The notes: generated from the letters alone by a model not told the origin. 64,000 nucleotides of DNA from Streptomyces sp. rh34 (GCF_002551245.1 NZ_NTGZ01000003.1:1-64000), one strand, 5' to 3'; shown: positions 8,749 to 16,705, counted from the first letter of the stretch. Numbers and translations: made by a program.

Positions 8749-9396
8749 CTAGGCGTCGGCCTTCTTGCCCTTGCGTGCGAACACCGCGAGGGCCAGGGCG
8801 CCGCCGGCGACGAGCCCGAGCAGGGCGGGGGAGTTGACCCCACCGCCGTCTCCCCGGCCCGCTTCGCCGCTCGTGTCGCGGGCACTGCTGGCAGCCGCCA
8901 TGTCGGAGCCGTCGGCGGTCTCGTACTGGTGCTTGCAGTCCGCCACGACCGCGCTCTTGGACGGCGTGCCGTACTTCTTGTGGACCACGGCGAAGGTGTC
9001 CTTCACGCACTGGTCCAGGGCCGCCTGGACCTTGGCGGCGGAGCTGGACGCGGCCTCCATGTCGGCGACCGCCTTGTCGTTCCGAATCTTCATTTCCTCC
9101 AGCTCCAGCCGCTTCATCTGGAGCTGGAGGGCAGCGGCCTCCTTCTCGTCCTTCGCGACAGTTGCGGAATGGACCTGGAACCAGATGGTCCCGCTGCCGA
9201 CGATCGCGACCGAGGCCACCGCGACAGCAACCTTTCCACGGCGGGTCAGACCGGCCTTCTTGTGCTTTTCCACCGGGGTGCCGTACGGCCCTTCATCGGC
9301 ATACGGAGAGGCGTCCAGATTACTGTTTCCGAAGTTCATTCCGGTCGCCAATCCGGCCTCAATTCCCTCGAAAGCTCTCTCTTCTTCCGGTGTCAT
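8749..9396 (-). CDS. membrane protein with coiled coil, 215 aa
   Basis: Start at 9396 (MTPEEER) with GGAG upstream, one base after the stop of the preceding gene, so translational coupling is likely. A transmembrane helix lies at about residues 56-76, followed by a Glu/Lys/Met-rich coiled coil (KDEKEAAALQLQMKRLELEE) and a second hydrophobic helix near the C-terminus ending in a basic tail. Two cysteines lie in the region between them. Probably part of the mating apparatus by context; no family is recognised. Confidence 0.75.
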   Translation of the reverse strand: MTPEEERAFEGIEAGLATGMNFGNSNLDASPYADEGPYGTPVEKHKKAGLTRRGKVAVAVASVAIVGSGTIWFQVHSATVAKDEKEAAALQLQMKRLELEEMKIRNDKAVADMEAASSSAAKVQAALDQCVKDTFAVVHKKYGTPSKSAVVADCKHQYETADGSDMAAASSARDTSGEAGRGDGGGVNSPALLGLVAGGALALAVFARKGKKADA

Positions 9397-9397
9397 T

Positions 9398-9913
9398 TCA
9401 GTCTCCGTTCTTTCGCGCCATGTCAGAGGCTGCAGAAATCGTAGCCTCCACACCCCGGAAGGTGTTGTGGGGGAGGTCATTCCATTCCCAGAACCGCATA
9501 GTCACGCCTTGGCGGGACAGTTGCGTCTGGAGGTAATTCACGGCCTTTCCCCGATCGATCGCGGTCACATGCCCGGTGGATTCCAGAAAGGTCTGGGCGC
9601 CCCTGAGACACATGCGTCCGGTAGGGGAGAAATCGAAGGACTGGCACCAGCCGTAGCGGGTGAGGACCTCGATCACCTGGGTCAGGTGAAACGACGGCTT
9701 CAACGGGCGCGGCTCCTGCCAGAGCCCCAGGTCAGCCATAGCGGACCGGATCCCCTTCGGGATCATGCGCTGACCCCAGGTCGGGGGCTCGGGCGCCCAG
9801 ATCTCCAGGGCCTGCGGGATCACGGCGGGCGGTGCCGGCGGGGACTCCGGCGGCGCCGTCGTGCGAGTGAAGCGCCCCGACGCCGGGGCGGCCCCGCTCG
9901 TCGTGGGTGTCAT
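9398..9913 (-). CDS. DUF6197-type protein
   Basis: 171 aa, start at 9913 with AAGGAG upstream. The C-terminal half carries the hallmarks of the actinomycete DUF6197 group: RYGWCQSFDFSPTGRMCLRG, then a helix, then FWEWNDLPHNTFRGVEATI. The function of the family is unknown; members are frequent on Streptomyces plasmids and mobile elements. The N-terminal 60 residues are Pro/Thr-rich. Confidence 0.8.
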   Translation of the reverse strand: MTPTTSGAAPASGRFTRTTAPPESPPAPPAVIPQALEIWAPEPPTWGQRMIPKGIRSAMADLGLWQEPRPLKPSFHLTQVIEVLTRYGWCQSFDFSPTGRMCLRGAQTFLESTGHVTAIDRGKAVNYLQTQLSRQGVTMRFWEWNDLPHNTFRGVEATISAASDMARKNGD

Positions 9914-9943
9914 GCTGCGCTCCTTCCGTACATCGGGGGAAGC

Positions 9944-9971
9944 CGAAGGCCCCGCGTGACGGGGGCCTTCG
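9944..9971 (-). terminator. terminator-like hairpin
   Basis: CGAAGGCCCC / GGGGCCTTCG stem with an 8-nt loop, in the 280-nt gap between the DUF2637 gene and the DUF6197 gene. It is close to the start of the latter and may be part of its 5' leader. Confidence 0.5.
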
Positions 9972-10020
9972 CGCCTGATCGGTTCAGGCGGGTGTCCGGA
10001 TGCGGATCGGGCACCTTCGT

Positions 10021-10056
10021 CTGCCACCAGGACTTCGTCAGAGGTACTGGTGGCAG
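10021..10056 (-). terminator. hairpin in the same gap
   Basis: Perfect 10-bp stem CTGCCACCAG / CTGGTGGCAG, loop 16 nt. The second of three hairpins within 10131-9944 reading leftward. Confidence 0.4.
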
Positions 10057-10130
10057 GTGAAGAAGCCGGATTCCGGCGACATGTGGAAGCGCCCCCGGGA
10101 CGGGAGCAGAGCTGCTGTGCTCGGTAGCGG

Positions 10131-10165
10131 TGAGGGCCAGCCCACTTCGGATGTGCTGGCCCTCA
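10131..10165 (-). terminator. terminator after the DUF2637 gene
   Basis: Perfect 11-bp stem TGAGGGCCAGC / GCTGGCCCTCA, loop 13 nt, 31 nt past the stop at 10196. Confidence 0.6.
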
Positions 10166-10195
10166 CTGCTGTGTGCCCGTGGACGAATGCGCAGG

Positions 10196-11971
10196 TCAGG
10201 GGCGGTAGCCGTTGGCGATGAGGATCGCGGCTTCCTGGCGGTACTTGGAGGCGGTGTCGGTGGAGGACACGTCGCACTCGCGCTGGACGTCGGTGATCGA
10301 GACACGCGCGTTCAGCTCGTCCTGCACGTCCTCCGGGGCCAGGCCGTCGGGAAGGAGGCCGGCGGTGAGGGCGAGGCGTGCGACCTTGCGCACGGAGCGC
10401 TCGCGCGGGCTGAGCTTGGCCTCGTCCTCGATTTCGACCGCGCGCCGCTCGATTTCGGCAGCAGCCCGATGCGTTTCGGCAGCAGCCTTCGCCGTTTCGG
10501 CGGCAGCCTTGCGGGCGGCCTCGGCACTGACTTCGGCGCGTGCCTTCCGCTTGATCTCCTCAGCCTCCTTCCGTTCCGTTTCGGCAGTAGCCCGACGCGT
10601 TTCGGCGGCAGCCGCTTCGATTTCGGCGGCGGCCTGGTCGGCTTCGGCTGTGGCCTGGCGAGCTTCGGCGATGGCCTGGGTCTCGACCGCCTGCGCTTCG
10701 GCCGCAGCGGCTCTGTCCGCCTCCGCCGCCTCCTTCCGCTTCTGCGCCGCCTGCCGTTCCAGCTCGGCCGTACGGAGGTCAGCGTCGGCCGTCGCCTCGC
10801 GGGCTTCGGCCTCCTCACGCTCGGCCTCGGCCACGCGTGTGCGGGCCTCGGCCTGGACCGCGGTCTCCAGCGCCGCCTCATCCTGGGCGGCAGCCTTCTC
10901 GGCGGCGCTGATCTGCGCCTTGGAGTGCGCCCGGGCCATCCCCTTCTCGCTGTCCACCCGGGCCCGGACCGATTCGAGCTGGCCGTCCGCTTCCAGGCGC
11001 TCGGCCTCGGCCCGGTTCTCCGCGAGCTTCTGGCGTGTCGTCGCCTCCCGGCGCCGCCGCTCGGCCTCCTCCGCCCGCTTCTCCGCCTCGGCTTCCTGCT
11101 GGTCAGGCATGGCGAGGGCCTCGCTGACGGTGTAGCCGTAGGGGGCCATCTTCATCGGCAGCCGCTCGTCGTCAGTGGCCTTGGACAGGTCTCCGTTGTA
11201 CTTGCGCTTGAGCCACTGCTCGTAGGCGAGGAGGTCCTGCTCGCGGCGGACCATCTCCGGGTAGGAGGACACCCCCCACAGCCGCATCCTGCGGTAGATC
11301 CGGGGAGTGGCGACCGGAGCCAGGACCCAGCGGATCAGCGGGATCGCGTCGCGGCCCTCCCGGTCGGGGCGCACGATCCGGTCGATCGCGTCACGGCCGA
11401 CCTCTACGATCATGATGAAAAGGACCGGGACGACGCCGTGCGCGAACGCGGCAACGTAGTCCAGCAGCTCCCACTGCTTGTCCTTGGGCGTGGCCGAGGC
11501 TGCGTTGAGAACGACGGTTGCGCTGGTCAGGAGCCATACCGGGTAGCGGACCCAGGTGATGGGGCGCTTGAGCCAGGCCATCAGGAGGTCGACGGCGATC
11601 ATCACCATGATGCCGACGTCGACGCCGACGGCGAACAGCTGGCCCTTGTCCAGCGAGCCGAAGCGGAGCTCCTTGTGCGCGAAGCTCGCGACGTGCGCGA
11701 ACGACAGGTACAGGCCGATCCCGGCCAGGATCAGCGCGGCGGCCACGATGCCGCCGATCGCGAGCTTCTGCAGACCCGTCAGCGGTTCGCGCCCGGAGGT
11801 GGAGCCGGTCTCGTCCGGATTCCGCTTCTGCGTCTCCGAAACGAAATCCGGCGTCTCCGAAACGGTGCCGGGTGCTGCCGAAACAGCGGCCAGTGTCTCC
11901 GAAACGACAGTCGGTGCGGGCGAAACGGGGTCGGGGACGGCCGCGGTGCGCGGCCACTCAGTGATCGTCAT
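10196..11971 (-). CDS. DUF2637-type membrane protein with long coiled coil and C-terminal HTH (spread protein candidate)
   Basis: 591 aa, start at 11971 with GGAGG upstream. Four hydrophobic helices lie at about 66-97, 109-134, 137-160 and 168-195, the layout of DUF2637 proteins of Streptomyces plasmids, some of which are called Spd (plasmid spread). Residues about 285-530 are a very long Ala/Glu/Arg coiled coil with AET heptads. The last 50 residues (ELNARVSITDVQRECDVSS...) look like a helix-turn-helix. Residues 16-47 repeat a VSET-like unit every seven residues, which at DNA level is part of a 21-bp phased hexamer array. An intercellular plasmid-spread role is inferred from family and context. 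Confidence 0.85.
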   Translation of the reverse strand: MTITEWPRTAAVPDPVSPAPTVVSETLAAVSAAPGTVSETPDFVSETQKRNPDETGSTSGREPLTGLQKLAIGGIVAAALILAGIGLYLSFAHVASFAHKELRFGSLDKGQLFAVGVDVGIMVMIAVDLLMAWLKRPITWVRYPVWLLTSATVVLNAASATPKDKQWELLDYVAAFAHGVVPVLFIMIVEVGRDAIDRIVRPDREGRDAIPLIRWVLAPVATPRIYRRMRLWGVSSYPEMVRREQDLLAYEQWLKRKYNGDLSKATDDERLPMKMAPYGYTVSEALAMPDQQEAEAEKRAEEAERRRREATTRQKLAENRAEAERLEADGQLESVRARVDSEKGMARAHSKAQISAAEKAAAQDEAALETAVQAEARTRVAEAEREEAEAREATADADLRTAELERQAAQKRKEAAEADRAAAAEAQAVETQAIAEARQATAEADQAAAEIEAAAAETRRATAETERKEAEEIKRKARAEVSAEAARKAAAETAKAAAETHRAAAEIERRAVEIEDEAKLSPRERSVRKVARLALTAGLLPDGLAPEDVQDELNARVSITDVQRECDVSSTDTASKYRQEAAILIANGYRP

Positions 11972-12223
11972 CAGGGCCTCCGGAATGAGGGGTTCAGGGC
12001 GTGAACGAAACGGCGGGCGCTGCCCCCGAAACGCGGGCGGCTGCTCCCGAAACGGGGTGCGGTGGAACCGAAACTGGGGTTCGTGCGGCTCACCGGCCGT
12101 GGTCCGGAACTCCGTCTCCGCCCGGTCCAGCGCGGCGGGAGCACCGGTGCCTGGGGGAGGGCGGCCGGTGCTCCCGAAACGCGGGCGGGCGGAGACGAAA
12201 CGCAGGCCGGGTGGAAACGAAAT
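11837..12223. repeat. CGAAAC hexamers in 21-bp phase (iteron-like)
   Basis: Plus-strand CGAAAC begins at 11837, 11858, 11879, 11900 and 11921 inside the DUF2637 gene, then at 12006, 12027, 12048 and 12069 upstream of its start, then at 12175 and 12196, with CGAAAT at 12218. Spacing is 21 bp within each run, and the gaps between runs are one base off a multiple of 21. The repeats continue through the start codon and 250 bp of non-coding DNA, so protein repetition alone does not explain them. A binding array for a replication, partition or regulatory protein is inferred. Confidence 0.6.
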
Positions 12224-12234
12224 GCTGGGCGCGG

Positions 12235-12813
12235 TCAGGCGGCACGCTCCGGCGCAGGGCCGTAGGTGCGAGCGAAAAGAGCGCCGGCGGTGAGGAGCGC
12301 GGTGATGTCCGCGAAGGTGCGGTTAAGACGCTCCGACCAGTACCCGAATCGGGCGGACGGGTGCCCGGTCAGGGCAACGACGACCAGATCCAGCACGTCA
12401 CCCGCGATGCGGCCGGTGTCGGGGTCGCCGTCCGCAGTCCTCGCGACACGGTTCAGCGCGTCACCGGCGGTGAGCCTGCCGCTGGCGGAGCGCTCTTCCT
12501 CGCGGATGTAGTCCAGGAGCTGGCGGAGCATGGTCTCGGTGGTCGCGGCGGCGTCGGCCTCGGCGAGCTGGGCGGGCGTCGGCGGGGTCCAGATGCGGTC
12601 CCAGCCGTTCGTGGCCAGCAGGTCGACGGTGGCCTCCAGGTGGCGGGCGACCGCCTCTCCGGTGGACTCCTCGCCCGAGGGCCCGGTCCAGGACATGTGC
12701 GGGGAGTCGGGCACGAGCCGCGCCGCCCGCTCCAGCATCTCCGTCGTGATGACCACGGCGGTAGCGGTGAAAGCCTGGGTCCGGGGCGGGGTATTGGTCT
12801 GGCTCTGGGGCAT
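12235..12813 (-). CDS. hypothetical protein, 192 aa
   Basis: Start at 12813 (MPQSQTN) with GAGGCC upstream. Largely helical and soluble. C-terminal segment SARFGYWSERLNRTFADITALLT is distinctive but I cannot assign it. It ends just left of the phased hexamers upstream of the DUF2637 gene. Confidence 0.75.
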   Translation of the reverse strand: MPQSQTNTPPRTQAFTATAVVITTEMLERAARLVPDSPHMSWTGPSGEESTGEAVARHLEATVDLLATNGWDRIWTPPTPAQLAEADAAATTETMLRQLLDYIREEERSASGRLTAGDALNRVARTADGDPDTGRIAGDVLDLVVVALTGHPSARFGYWSERLNRTFADITALLTAGALFARTYGPAPERAA

Positions 12814-12913
12814 GGTGGCCTCGTTCGTCGGATGGTCCGGGCTGTTCGGCTCCCTGTCAACGCCCGTCCCGGCCGCCGTGGGGGGCGGTCGGTGCGGGCG
12901 GGTCGGGCAGCCG

Positions 12914-13267
12914 TCAGACCGGCGACGAGGCGCTGGTGGACCGGGCCGTCATCGACGCGTGGAGCGCGGCCATGCCGGTCTTGCCGCGGCGGGCCGTGCC
13001 CCCGATCAGCGCGTGGCCCTCCGTGAGCCGGAGGTCCAGGGCGGCGTCGGTGGGCCGGTGCGGGGCAACGACCTGGCCGTCGGGGAGCAGTTCGCCGGTG
13101 TCCTCGAAGAGCAGGACGGCGTTGCACAACAGGTTCCAGCCCTGCTCCGGGTGGGCGGCCACGACCTTCGCGGCCTCCCGGTCGGGGCTGTCGGCGCTCG
13201 GGCACTTCTGGGTGTGCTTGCACAGCGAGTCCGGCAGCACTGTGGGGGTGTTCGTCGTCTTGGGCAT
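12914..13267 (-). CDS. DUF5999-type protein
   Basis: 117 aa, start at 13267 with GAGGAGAGG upstream. Residues about 15-80 match the small actinomycete DUF5999 proteins: C-x4-C-PSADSPDREAAKVVA, HPEQGWNLLCNAVLLFEDTG, LLPDGQVVAPHRP. The family has no known function and often occurs on mobile elements. The usual member ends soon after this core; here there is a 35-residue Thr/Ala/Ser-rich tail. Confidence 0.85.
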   Translation of the reverse strand: MPKTTNTPTVLPDSLCKHTQKCPSADSPDREAAKVVAAHPEQGWNLLCNAVLLFEDTGELLPDGQVVAPHRPTDAALDLRLTEGHALIGGTARRGKTGMAALHASMTARSTSASSPV

Positions 13268-13316
13268 GCGAGCCTCTCCTCAGGTGCGTTGGTCCGGGCT
13301 GTCCGGCTCCCCTCGG

Positions 13317-13353
13317 CCCTGCCCGTACCGGCACGCGGCCGGGACGGGCAGGG
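13317..13353 (-). terminator. terminator-like hairpin
   Basis: CCCTGCCCGT / ACGGGCAGGG stem with a partly self-complementary loop, between the gene ending at 13372 and the DUF5999 gene. Confidence 0.55.
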
Positions 13354-13371
13354 GAGGCAGCAGGCAGGCCG

Positions 13372-13635
13372 TCAGGCAGCCGACGAGTGGGGCTTCTTGC
13401 GGCAGGTCCAGGCGTGGTGCCAGGCGAAGATCTCGGTGAGTTCGAGCGTCCAGGCGTACTCGCCGCAGCCGGTGCACTCGCTGCTCAGGCTGCCGTCGGA
13501 GTCCGTGTAGACGTATACGACGGCCCCGGCCTCGGTGGGGTAGCTGCTCGTCGGAGCGAGGGGGGAGACGCATGCGGATGCCGTTCCGGTGGAACTGGCC
13601 GGGGCGGCGAAGGTGGCGATGGAGGTGACGGTCAT
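13372..13635 (-). CDS. small cysteine-containing protein, 87 aa
   Basis: The ATG at 13635 overlaps the stop of the upstream gene (ATGA), so the two are coupled. It has a SSECTGCGEYAW motif and a WHHAWTC motif, a CxxC plus H/C arrangement that could bind zinc. Not recognised. Confidence 0.7.
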   Translation of the reverse strand: MTVTSIATFAAPASSTGTASACVSPLAPTSSYPTEAGAVVYVYTDSDGSLSSECTGCGEYAWTLELTEIFAWHHAWTCRKKPHSSAA

Positions 13636-13814
13636 GACGTGCCTCTCTTGTCGCGGAGATGGTTGAGGTAGGCGTCCTGCAAGCGCTCGAATCGCTCCCA
13701 GAGCGGCGCTCCGTCCGGGCAGCGTCGCTCGGCGGTGCAGGTCGGGCAGCCCTTGAGGTGGGCGCCCCAGCTGTTGGTCGCGCTCATGTAGCGGGTGTGG
13801 AGGTCAGCGGGCAC
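13632..13814 (-). CDS. small zinc-finger-like protein, 60 aa
   Basis: GTG start at 13814 (an internal ATG lies at 13787). The core reads H-LKG-C-PT-C-x5-C-PDG, the same H-x3-C-x2-C-x(5,6)-C-x-DG pattern that occurs three times in the 343-aa protein at 15331-16362. It overlaps the upstream gene by 11 nt and the downstream one by 4. Confidence 0.7.
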   Translation of the reverse strand: MPADLHTRYMSATNSWGAHLKGCPTCTAERRCPDGAPLWERFERLQDAYLNHLRDKRGTS

Positions 13815-14001
13815 GACGGGCTCTCTGTCCGGGTGCGGTGTGGATCGCGTCCACGGGGTGGCCCCGGTCCCACGCCCTGGCGGCCGCCGTGGAGGCGGCC
13901 GCCAGGAGCGCGAAGGTCAGCGGGTGGCCCAGGCCGTGAACGGTGAGGGCCCGGACCGCGAGATACTGAGCGGTCCGGGCGGCGCGTATGAGGTGAGCCA
14001 C
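13804..14001 (-). CDS. small membrane-associated protein, 65 aa
   Basis: GTG start at 14001 shares a base with the TAG stop of the upstream gene (TAGTG), so it is translationally coupled. One hydrophobic stretch (HPLTFALLAAASTAAARAW) could be a membrane helix; the tail is basic. Too short for family assignment. Confidence 0.55.
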   Translation of the reverse strand: MAHLIRAARTAQYLAVRALTVHGLGHPLTFALLAAASTAAARAWDRGHPVDAIHTAPGQRARRAR

Positions 14002-14501
14002 TACTTCGGGCGGCTCGTGCTGCGCTTGTTGGCGTCGCGGACCTTGTCGCTCAGGTCCTTGCGCTCCTGCTCGGTCAGCGCGGTGACGCCGGGCGGGCAG
14101 TCGTGCCCGGTGCAGCCCCACCGGTGGCAGAGCCCGCAGGCGTCGTCGGCCATCGCCGGACGGTGCAGGATCAGCACGGGCTGACGCTCGTAACCGGGGT
14201 CCATCTCCTGGAGTGTGCGCCGCGCCCGGCGGCCGGCCACGGCGGCTCGGTCGTCGCCGTCGACCACCAACTGCTGCACAAGACGCTGGAAGGCGCGGTC
14301 GGTCTCGTCGCGCTCGTCGCCGCGGCCGTCGTCGCCGCTCTGGTCGTCCTGGCGGCCGATCTTGTCAGCCACTCCCGCGTGGGGGGCCAGCACGGTCAGC
14401 AGCTGCGTAACGCCGGTGCAGGTGCAGGCCTCCATGATGAGCTGGCAGGTGGGGCAGACGCCGCCCGCCAGGGCGGGGGTCGTGCGTGTCATGCTGTGCA
14501 T
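14001..14501 (-). CDS. hypothetical zinc-motif protein, 166 aa
   Basis: Start at 14501 with GGAGG six bases upstream. An N-terminal C-x2-C-x5-C-x-C cluster (CPTCQLIMEACTC) and a C-terminal CGLC...C..DC cluster suggest two metal sites. Between them is an acidic, Asp/Arg-rich linker. First gene of a tightly overlapping four-gene set (14501 to 13372). Confidence 0.7.
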   Translation of the reverse strand: MHSMTRTTPALAGGVCPTCQLIMEACTCTGVTQLLTVLAPHAGVADKIGRQDDQSGDDGRGDERDETDRAFQRLVQQLVVDGDDRAAVAGRRARRTLQEMDPGYERQPVLILHRPAMADDACGLCHRWGCTGHDCPPGVTALTEQERKDLSDKVRDANKRSTSRPK

Positions 14502-14600
14502 CAGGTCCTCCAGTCAGGCCCTGGACAGCCCCGGGGGTGCGATCCCTGGGGCTGTCGCCGTTCACTCCCCAGCGAGGGGAGTCGACTGCTGTACGAGCAG

Positions 14601-14644
14601 CCGAGGCCCGGCCGACCCGAGTTATCGGGTCGGCCGGGCCTCGG
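14601..14644 (-). terminator. 20-bp perfect hairpin terminator
   Basis: Arms 14601-14620 and 14625-14644 are perfectly complementary around a GTTA tetraloop, 21 nt beyond the stop at 14665. The flanks (GTACGAGCAGCC before, GTCGTTCGTCC after) recur around the hairpin at 15274-15315. Confidence 0.75.
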
Positions 14645-14664
14645 TCGTTCGTCCGGTCGCTGGG

Positions 14665-15222
14665 TCAGGCGGCGCCGGCGGGAAGAGGGCGAGACGCAAA
14701 GTTCTTCGCCCTCTGGAAGATCGGCGCGGGGAGGTTGTGCCTGGCTCGGAGCTCTTCGACTTCGGCCTCGGTGAGGCCGTGCCGCGAAGCGCCGTTCACG
14801 TAGATCGACAGAGCCTCGTAGTTGTTATCCGGGAGGACTCCGCCGTTTTGCGCGATGAGATCGGCGAACCGCGGAAGTACGAGGTTGAGGAGGGTGAAGG
14901 CGTAGTCCCTGTTCTCCGGCTCGGGGTCGGGCTCGTCCACGCTGGTCTCACCCGCATCAGGCAGTGCCGGGACTGTCCGAAGGCGGGTCTCCAGCTCAGC
15001 GGACTTCTCCTCGGCACGCCTGGCCCGGGAGTTGGCGATGTCGTACGCGGCCACCAGTGCCTCCCGAGCAAGGCGAGCGCCGTTCAGCTCGTCCGTCAGG
15101 CGCACCACCTCGCCGTTCTTGACCTCGATGCTCGCGGCCAGGGCAACGGCCCCTCGCTCGGCATGGGCGAGCTGGCTGCGTAATGCGTCGGCGGTTGTGC
15201 GTCGTACAAACGGCAGCTTCAT
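14665..15222 (-). CDS. coiled-coil hypothetical protein, 185 aa
   Basis: Start at 15222 (MKLPFVRRTT). The first 85 residues are a coiled coil, then an acidic linker (DEPDPEPENRD), then a globular segment (LTEAEVEELRARHNLP). No family recognised. Flanked on both sides by related hairpins, so it is probably its own transcription unit. Confidence 0.75.
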   Translation of the reverse strand: MKLPFVRRTTADALRSQLAHAERGAVALAASIEVKNGEVVRLTDELNGARLAREALVAAYDIANSRARRAEEKSAELETRLRTVPALPDAGETSVDEPDPEPENRDYAFTLLNLVLPRFADLIAQNGGVLPDNNYEALSIYVNGASRHGLTEAEVEELRARHNLPAPIFQRAKNFASRPLPAGAA

Positions 15223-15273
15223 GCGGCTGTTGTCCTTTCACGTTCCGGTCAACTTGACTGGTCGTACGAGCAG

Positions 15274-15315
15274 CCACGGCCGGTCACCCCGTTTCGTCGG
15301 GATGACCGGCCGTGG
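15274..15315 (-). terminator. hairpin terminator after the Cys/His repeat gene
   Basis: 18-bp stem CCACGGCCGGTCA(C/T)CCCG with a single mismatch and a TTTCGT-type loop, 16 nt after the stop at 15331. Shares flanking sequence with the hairpin at 14601-14644. Confidence 0.7.
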
Positions 15316-15330
15316 TCGTTCGTCCGTCGC

Positions 15331-16362
15331 CTACCAGCGGTGGGTAAGGTCCTTCTGCTGCCGCTCCACGACCGCGATGGTGGTCTCCAGCTCGGCTCGC
15401 TCCCACGTGGTGAGCGGCCGGGCGCCGGGCTTGGTCGGGACGTTGAGCATCTTGCGCAGCGCGGTCAGAACGTCGCGGACGCGCTGCTGGTCGGTCTCGT
15501 GGACCGGGCGGCCCAGCTTGTCCCACTGCTGGTCGTGCAGCAGGCGCAGCGCCCAAGCTTGGTGGGCGGCCCACTCCTCCTGCTCCGTCTGCCTCTGTCG
15601 GCGGATGGGTGCGGTCCGCTGGGTGTGGGCGGCGAGGTGGGCAAGGCGGCGGCCATCGGCGCACCGGGACCCCGTGAGCGAGCAGGTGACGCAGCTCGTG
15701 ATGTGCGAGCGGACCAGCTTCGGCGCGGCGGCGGCAATGCGGCGGGCCCCCGCGCAGCGGGACTTCGGCGGGGCGCAGGTGGTGCAGGCCGTGACATGCG
15801 CGGCGACGAGCTTCGGTGCGGCTTCGGCGAGGCGGCGGCCGTCCGCGCAGCGGGGGGTGGTTGCGGAGCAGGTCGTGCAGCTCTTGACGTGGGCCTCGTG
15901 CAGCTTGCGGGCCGTGCGTTCGTCGACGAGGCCGCCGACGATCTGCATGACGGCGGGGGTGGGCATCGGCTGGGGCTTGCGGACGACGCGGTCGGCGCGG
16001 CGGCCGCTGGTCTCCGCGACACCCTGCTCCAGGCGGCGGGACCACTTGGCGATGTTGACGTCGATCGTGACGAGGCGGTGGCTGCCGAGGAGGCACCGGA
16101 CCGGGTCTTCGGTGCCGGCGGGCTCATTGTGGTGGGGGACCAGCTTGGCCGTGGCCCGCTCCGTGTCGGCGACGCGGATCGGGACCCAGGTGCGGCAGGT
16201 CGGGCACACGAGGGAGATGGAGGCGGGGTCGAGGTCGTACTCGTGCGGGGGGAGCTTGGAAACGACGATCGGGTCGAGGTGGCTGATCGTGCGCGACCTC
16301 GTCCTCCGCTTGCGCTTCTGACTGACGGTCTGGACCTCACGCTCACGGACGGGTGCGGTCAT
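15331..16362 (-). CDS. protein with three tandem His/Cys (zinc-finger-like) repeats, 343 aa
   Basis: Start at 16362 (MTAPVRE) with GAGGAG seven bases upstream. The basic N-terminus (SQKRKRRTRSR) is followed by a C-x2-C site, then three repeats of about 28 residues at roughly 165-250, each reading H-x3-C-x2-C-x6-C-x2-(G/A)RR(L/I)A. The C-terminal third is helical and basic. Such repeats suggest nucleic-acid or protein binding through zinc. It is the first gene of the minus-strand module and divergent from the GntR-family gene, so it is a likely target of that repressor. Confidence 0.75.
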   Translation of the reverse strand: MTAPVREREVQTVSQKRKRRTRSRTISHLDPIVVSKLPPHEYDLDPASISLVCPTCRTWVPIRVADTERATAKLVPHHNEPAGTEDPVRCLLGSHRLVTIDVNIAKWSRRLEQGVAETSGRRADRVVRKPQPMPTPAVMQIVGGLVDERTARKLHEAHVKSCTTCSATTPRCADGRRLAEAAPKLVAAHVTACTTCAPPKSRCAGARRIAAAAPKLVRSHITSCVTCSLTGSRCADGRRLAHLAAHTQRTAPIRRQRQTEQEEWAAHQAWALRLLHDQQWDKLGRPVHETDQQRVRDVLTALRKMLNVPTKPGARPLTTWERAELETTIAVVERQQKDLTHRW

Positions 16363-16416
16363 GGGACAACTCCTCACGATGGCAGGGGGTGGGCGTCGCG
16401 GGTGCCCTCTCGGCCG

Positions 16417-16451
16417 CGTCAGGACCCACCGGAAAACCGGGCGTCCTGACG
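16417..16451 (-). promoter_or_regulatory. hairpin in the 5' region of the first module gene
   Basis: CGTCAGGAC / GTCCTGACG arms enclose an inner CCGG-AAAA-CCGG loop. It is 55 nt upstream of the start at 16362 and could be a leader attenuator. Confidence 0.45.
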
Positions 16452-16638
16452 GACCGACAGCGCATACGCGCTGCGACGTTTATGCAGCAGTCACGGGCAC
16501 GAGGAGGAGTTGGTTGCCTCAGACTCCTCGCGGCCACCGAAGTGGCGACTGGTTGTGCAGTGGTGCAGTCGGCGCTGGGCAGAACCGCCTAAGGACAGTG
16601 CCTCCGGTGATTCAGCAGCGCCACGACATCAATGTAGA

Positions 16639-16671
16639 CCACTAGCGCTCCCTAACGCTAGTGGTAGCGCT
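16639..16671. promoter_or_regulatory. operator: inverted repeat CCACTAGCG-N8-CGCTAGTGG plus half-site
   Basis: Nine-bp perfect arms at 16639-16647 and 16656-16664, followed by another TAGCGCT at 16665-16671. It lies between the divergent GntR-type gene and the minus-strand module and directly upstream of the regulator's probable promoter. This fits an autoregulatory KorSA-like operator. Confidence 0.75.
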
Positions 16672-16677
16672 GGAAGT

Positions 16678-16705
16678 TTGCGTGGCGTACCCTCTGACGT
16701 ATAGA
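16678..16705 (+). promoter_or_regulatory. promoter of the GntR-type gene
   Basis: TTGCGT (16678-16683) and TATAGA (16700-16705) with 16-bp spacing, immediately after the operator, 48 nt upstream of the start codon. Confidence 0.5.
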
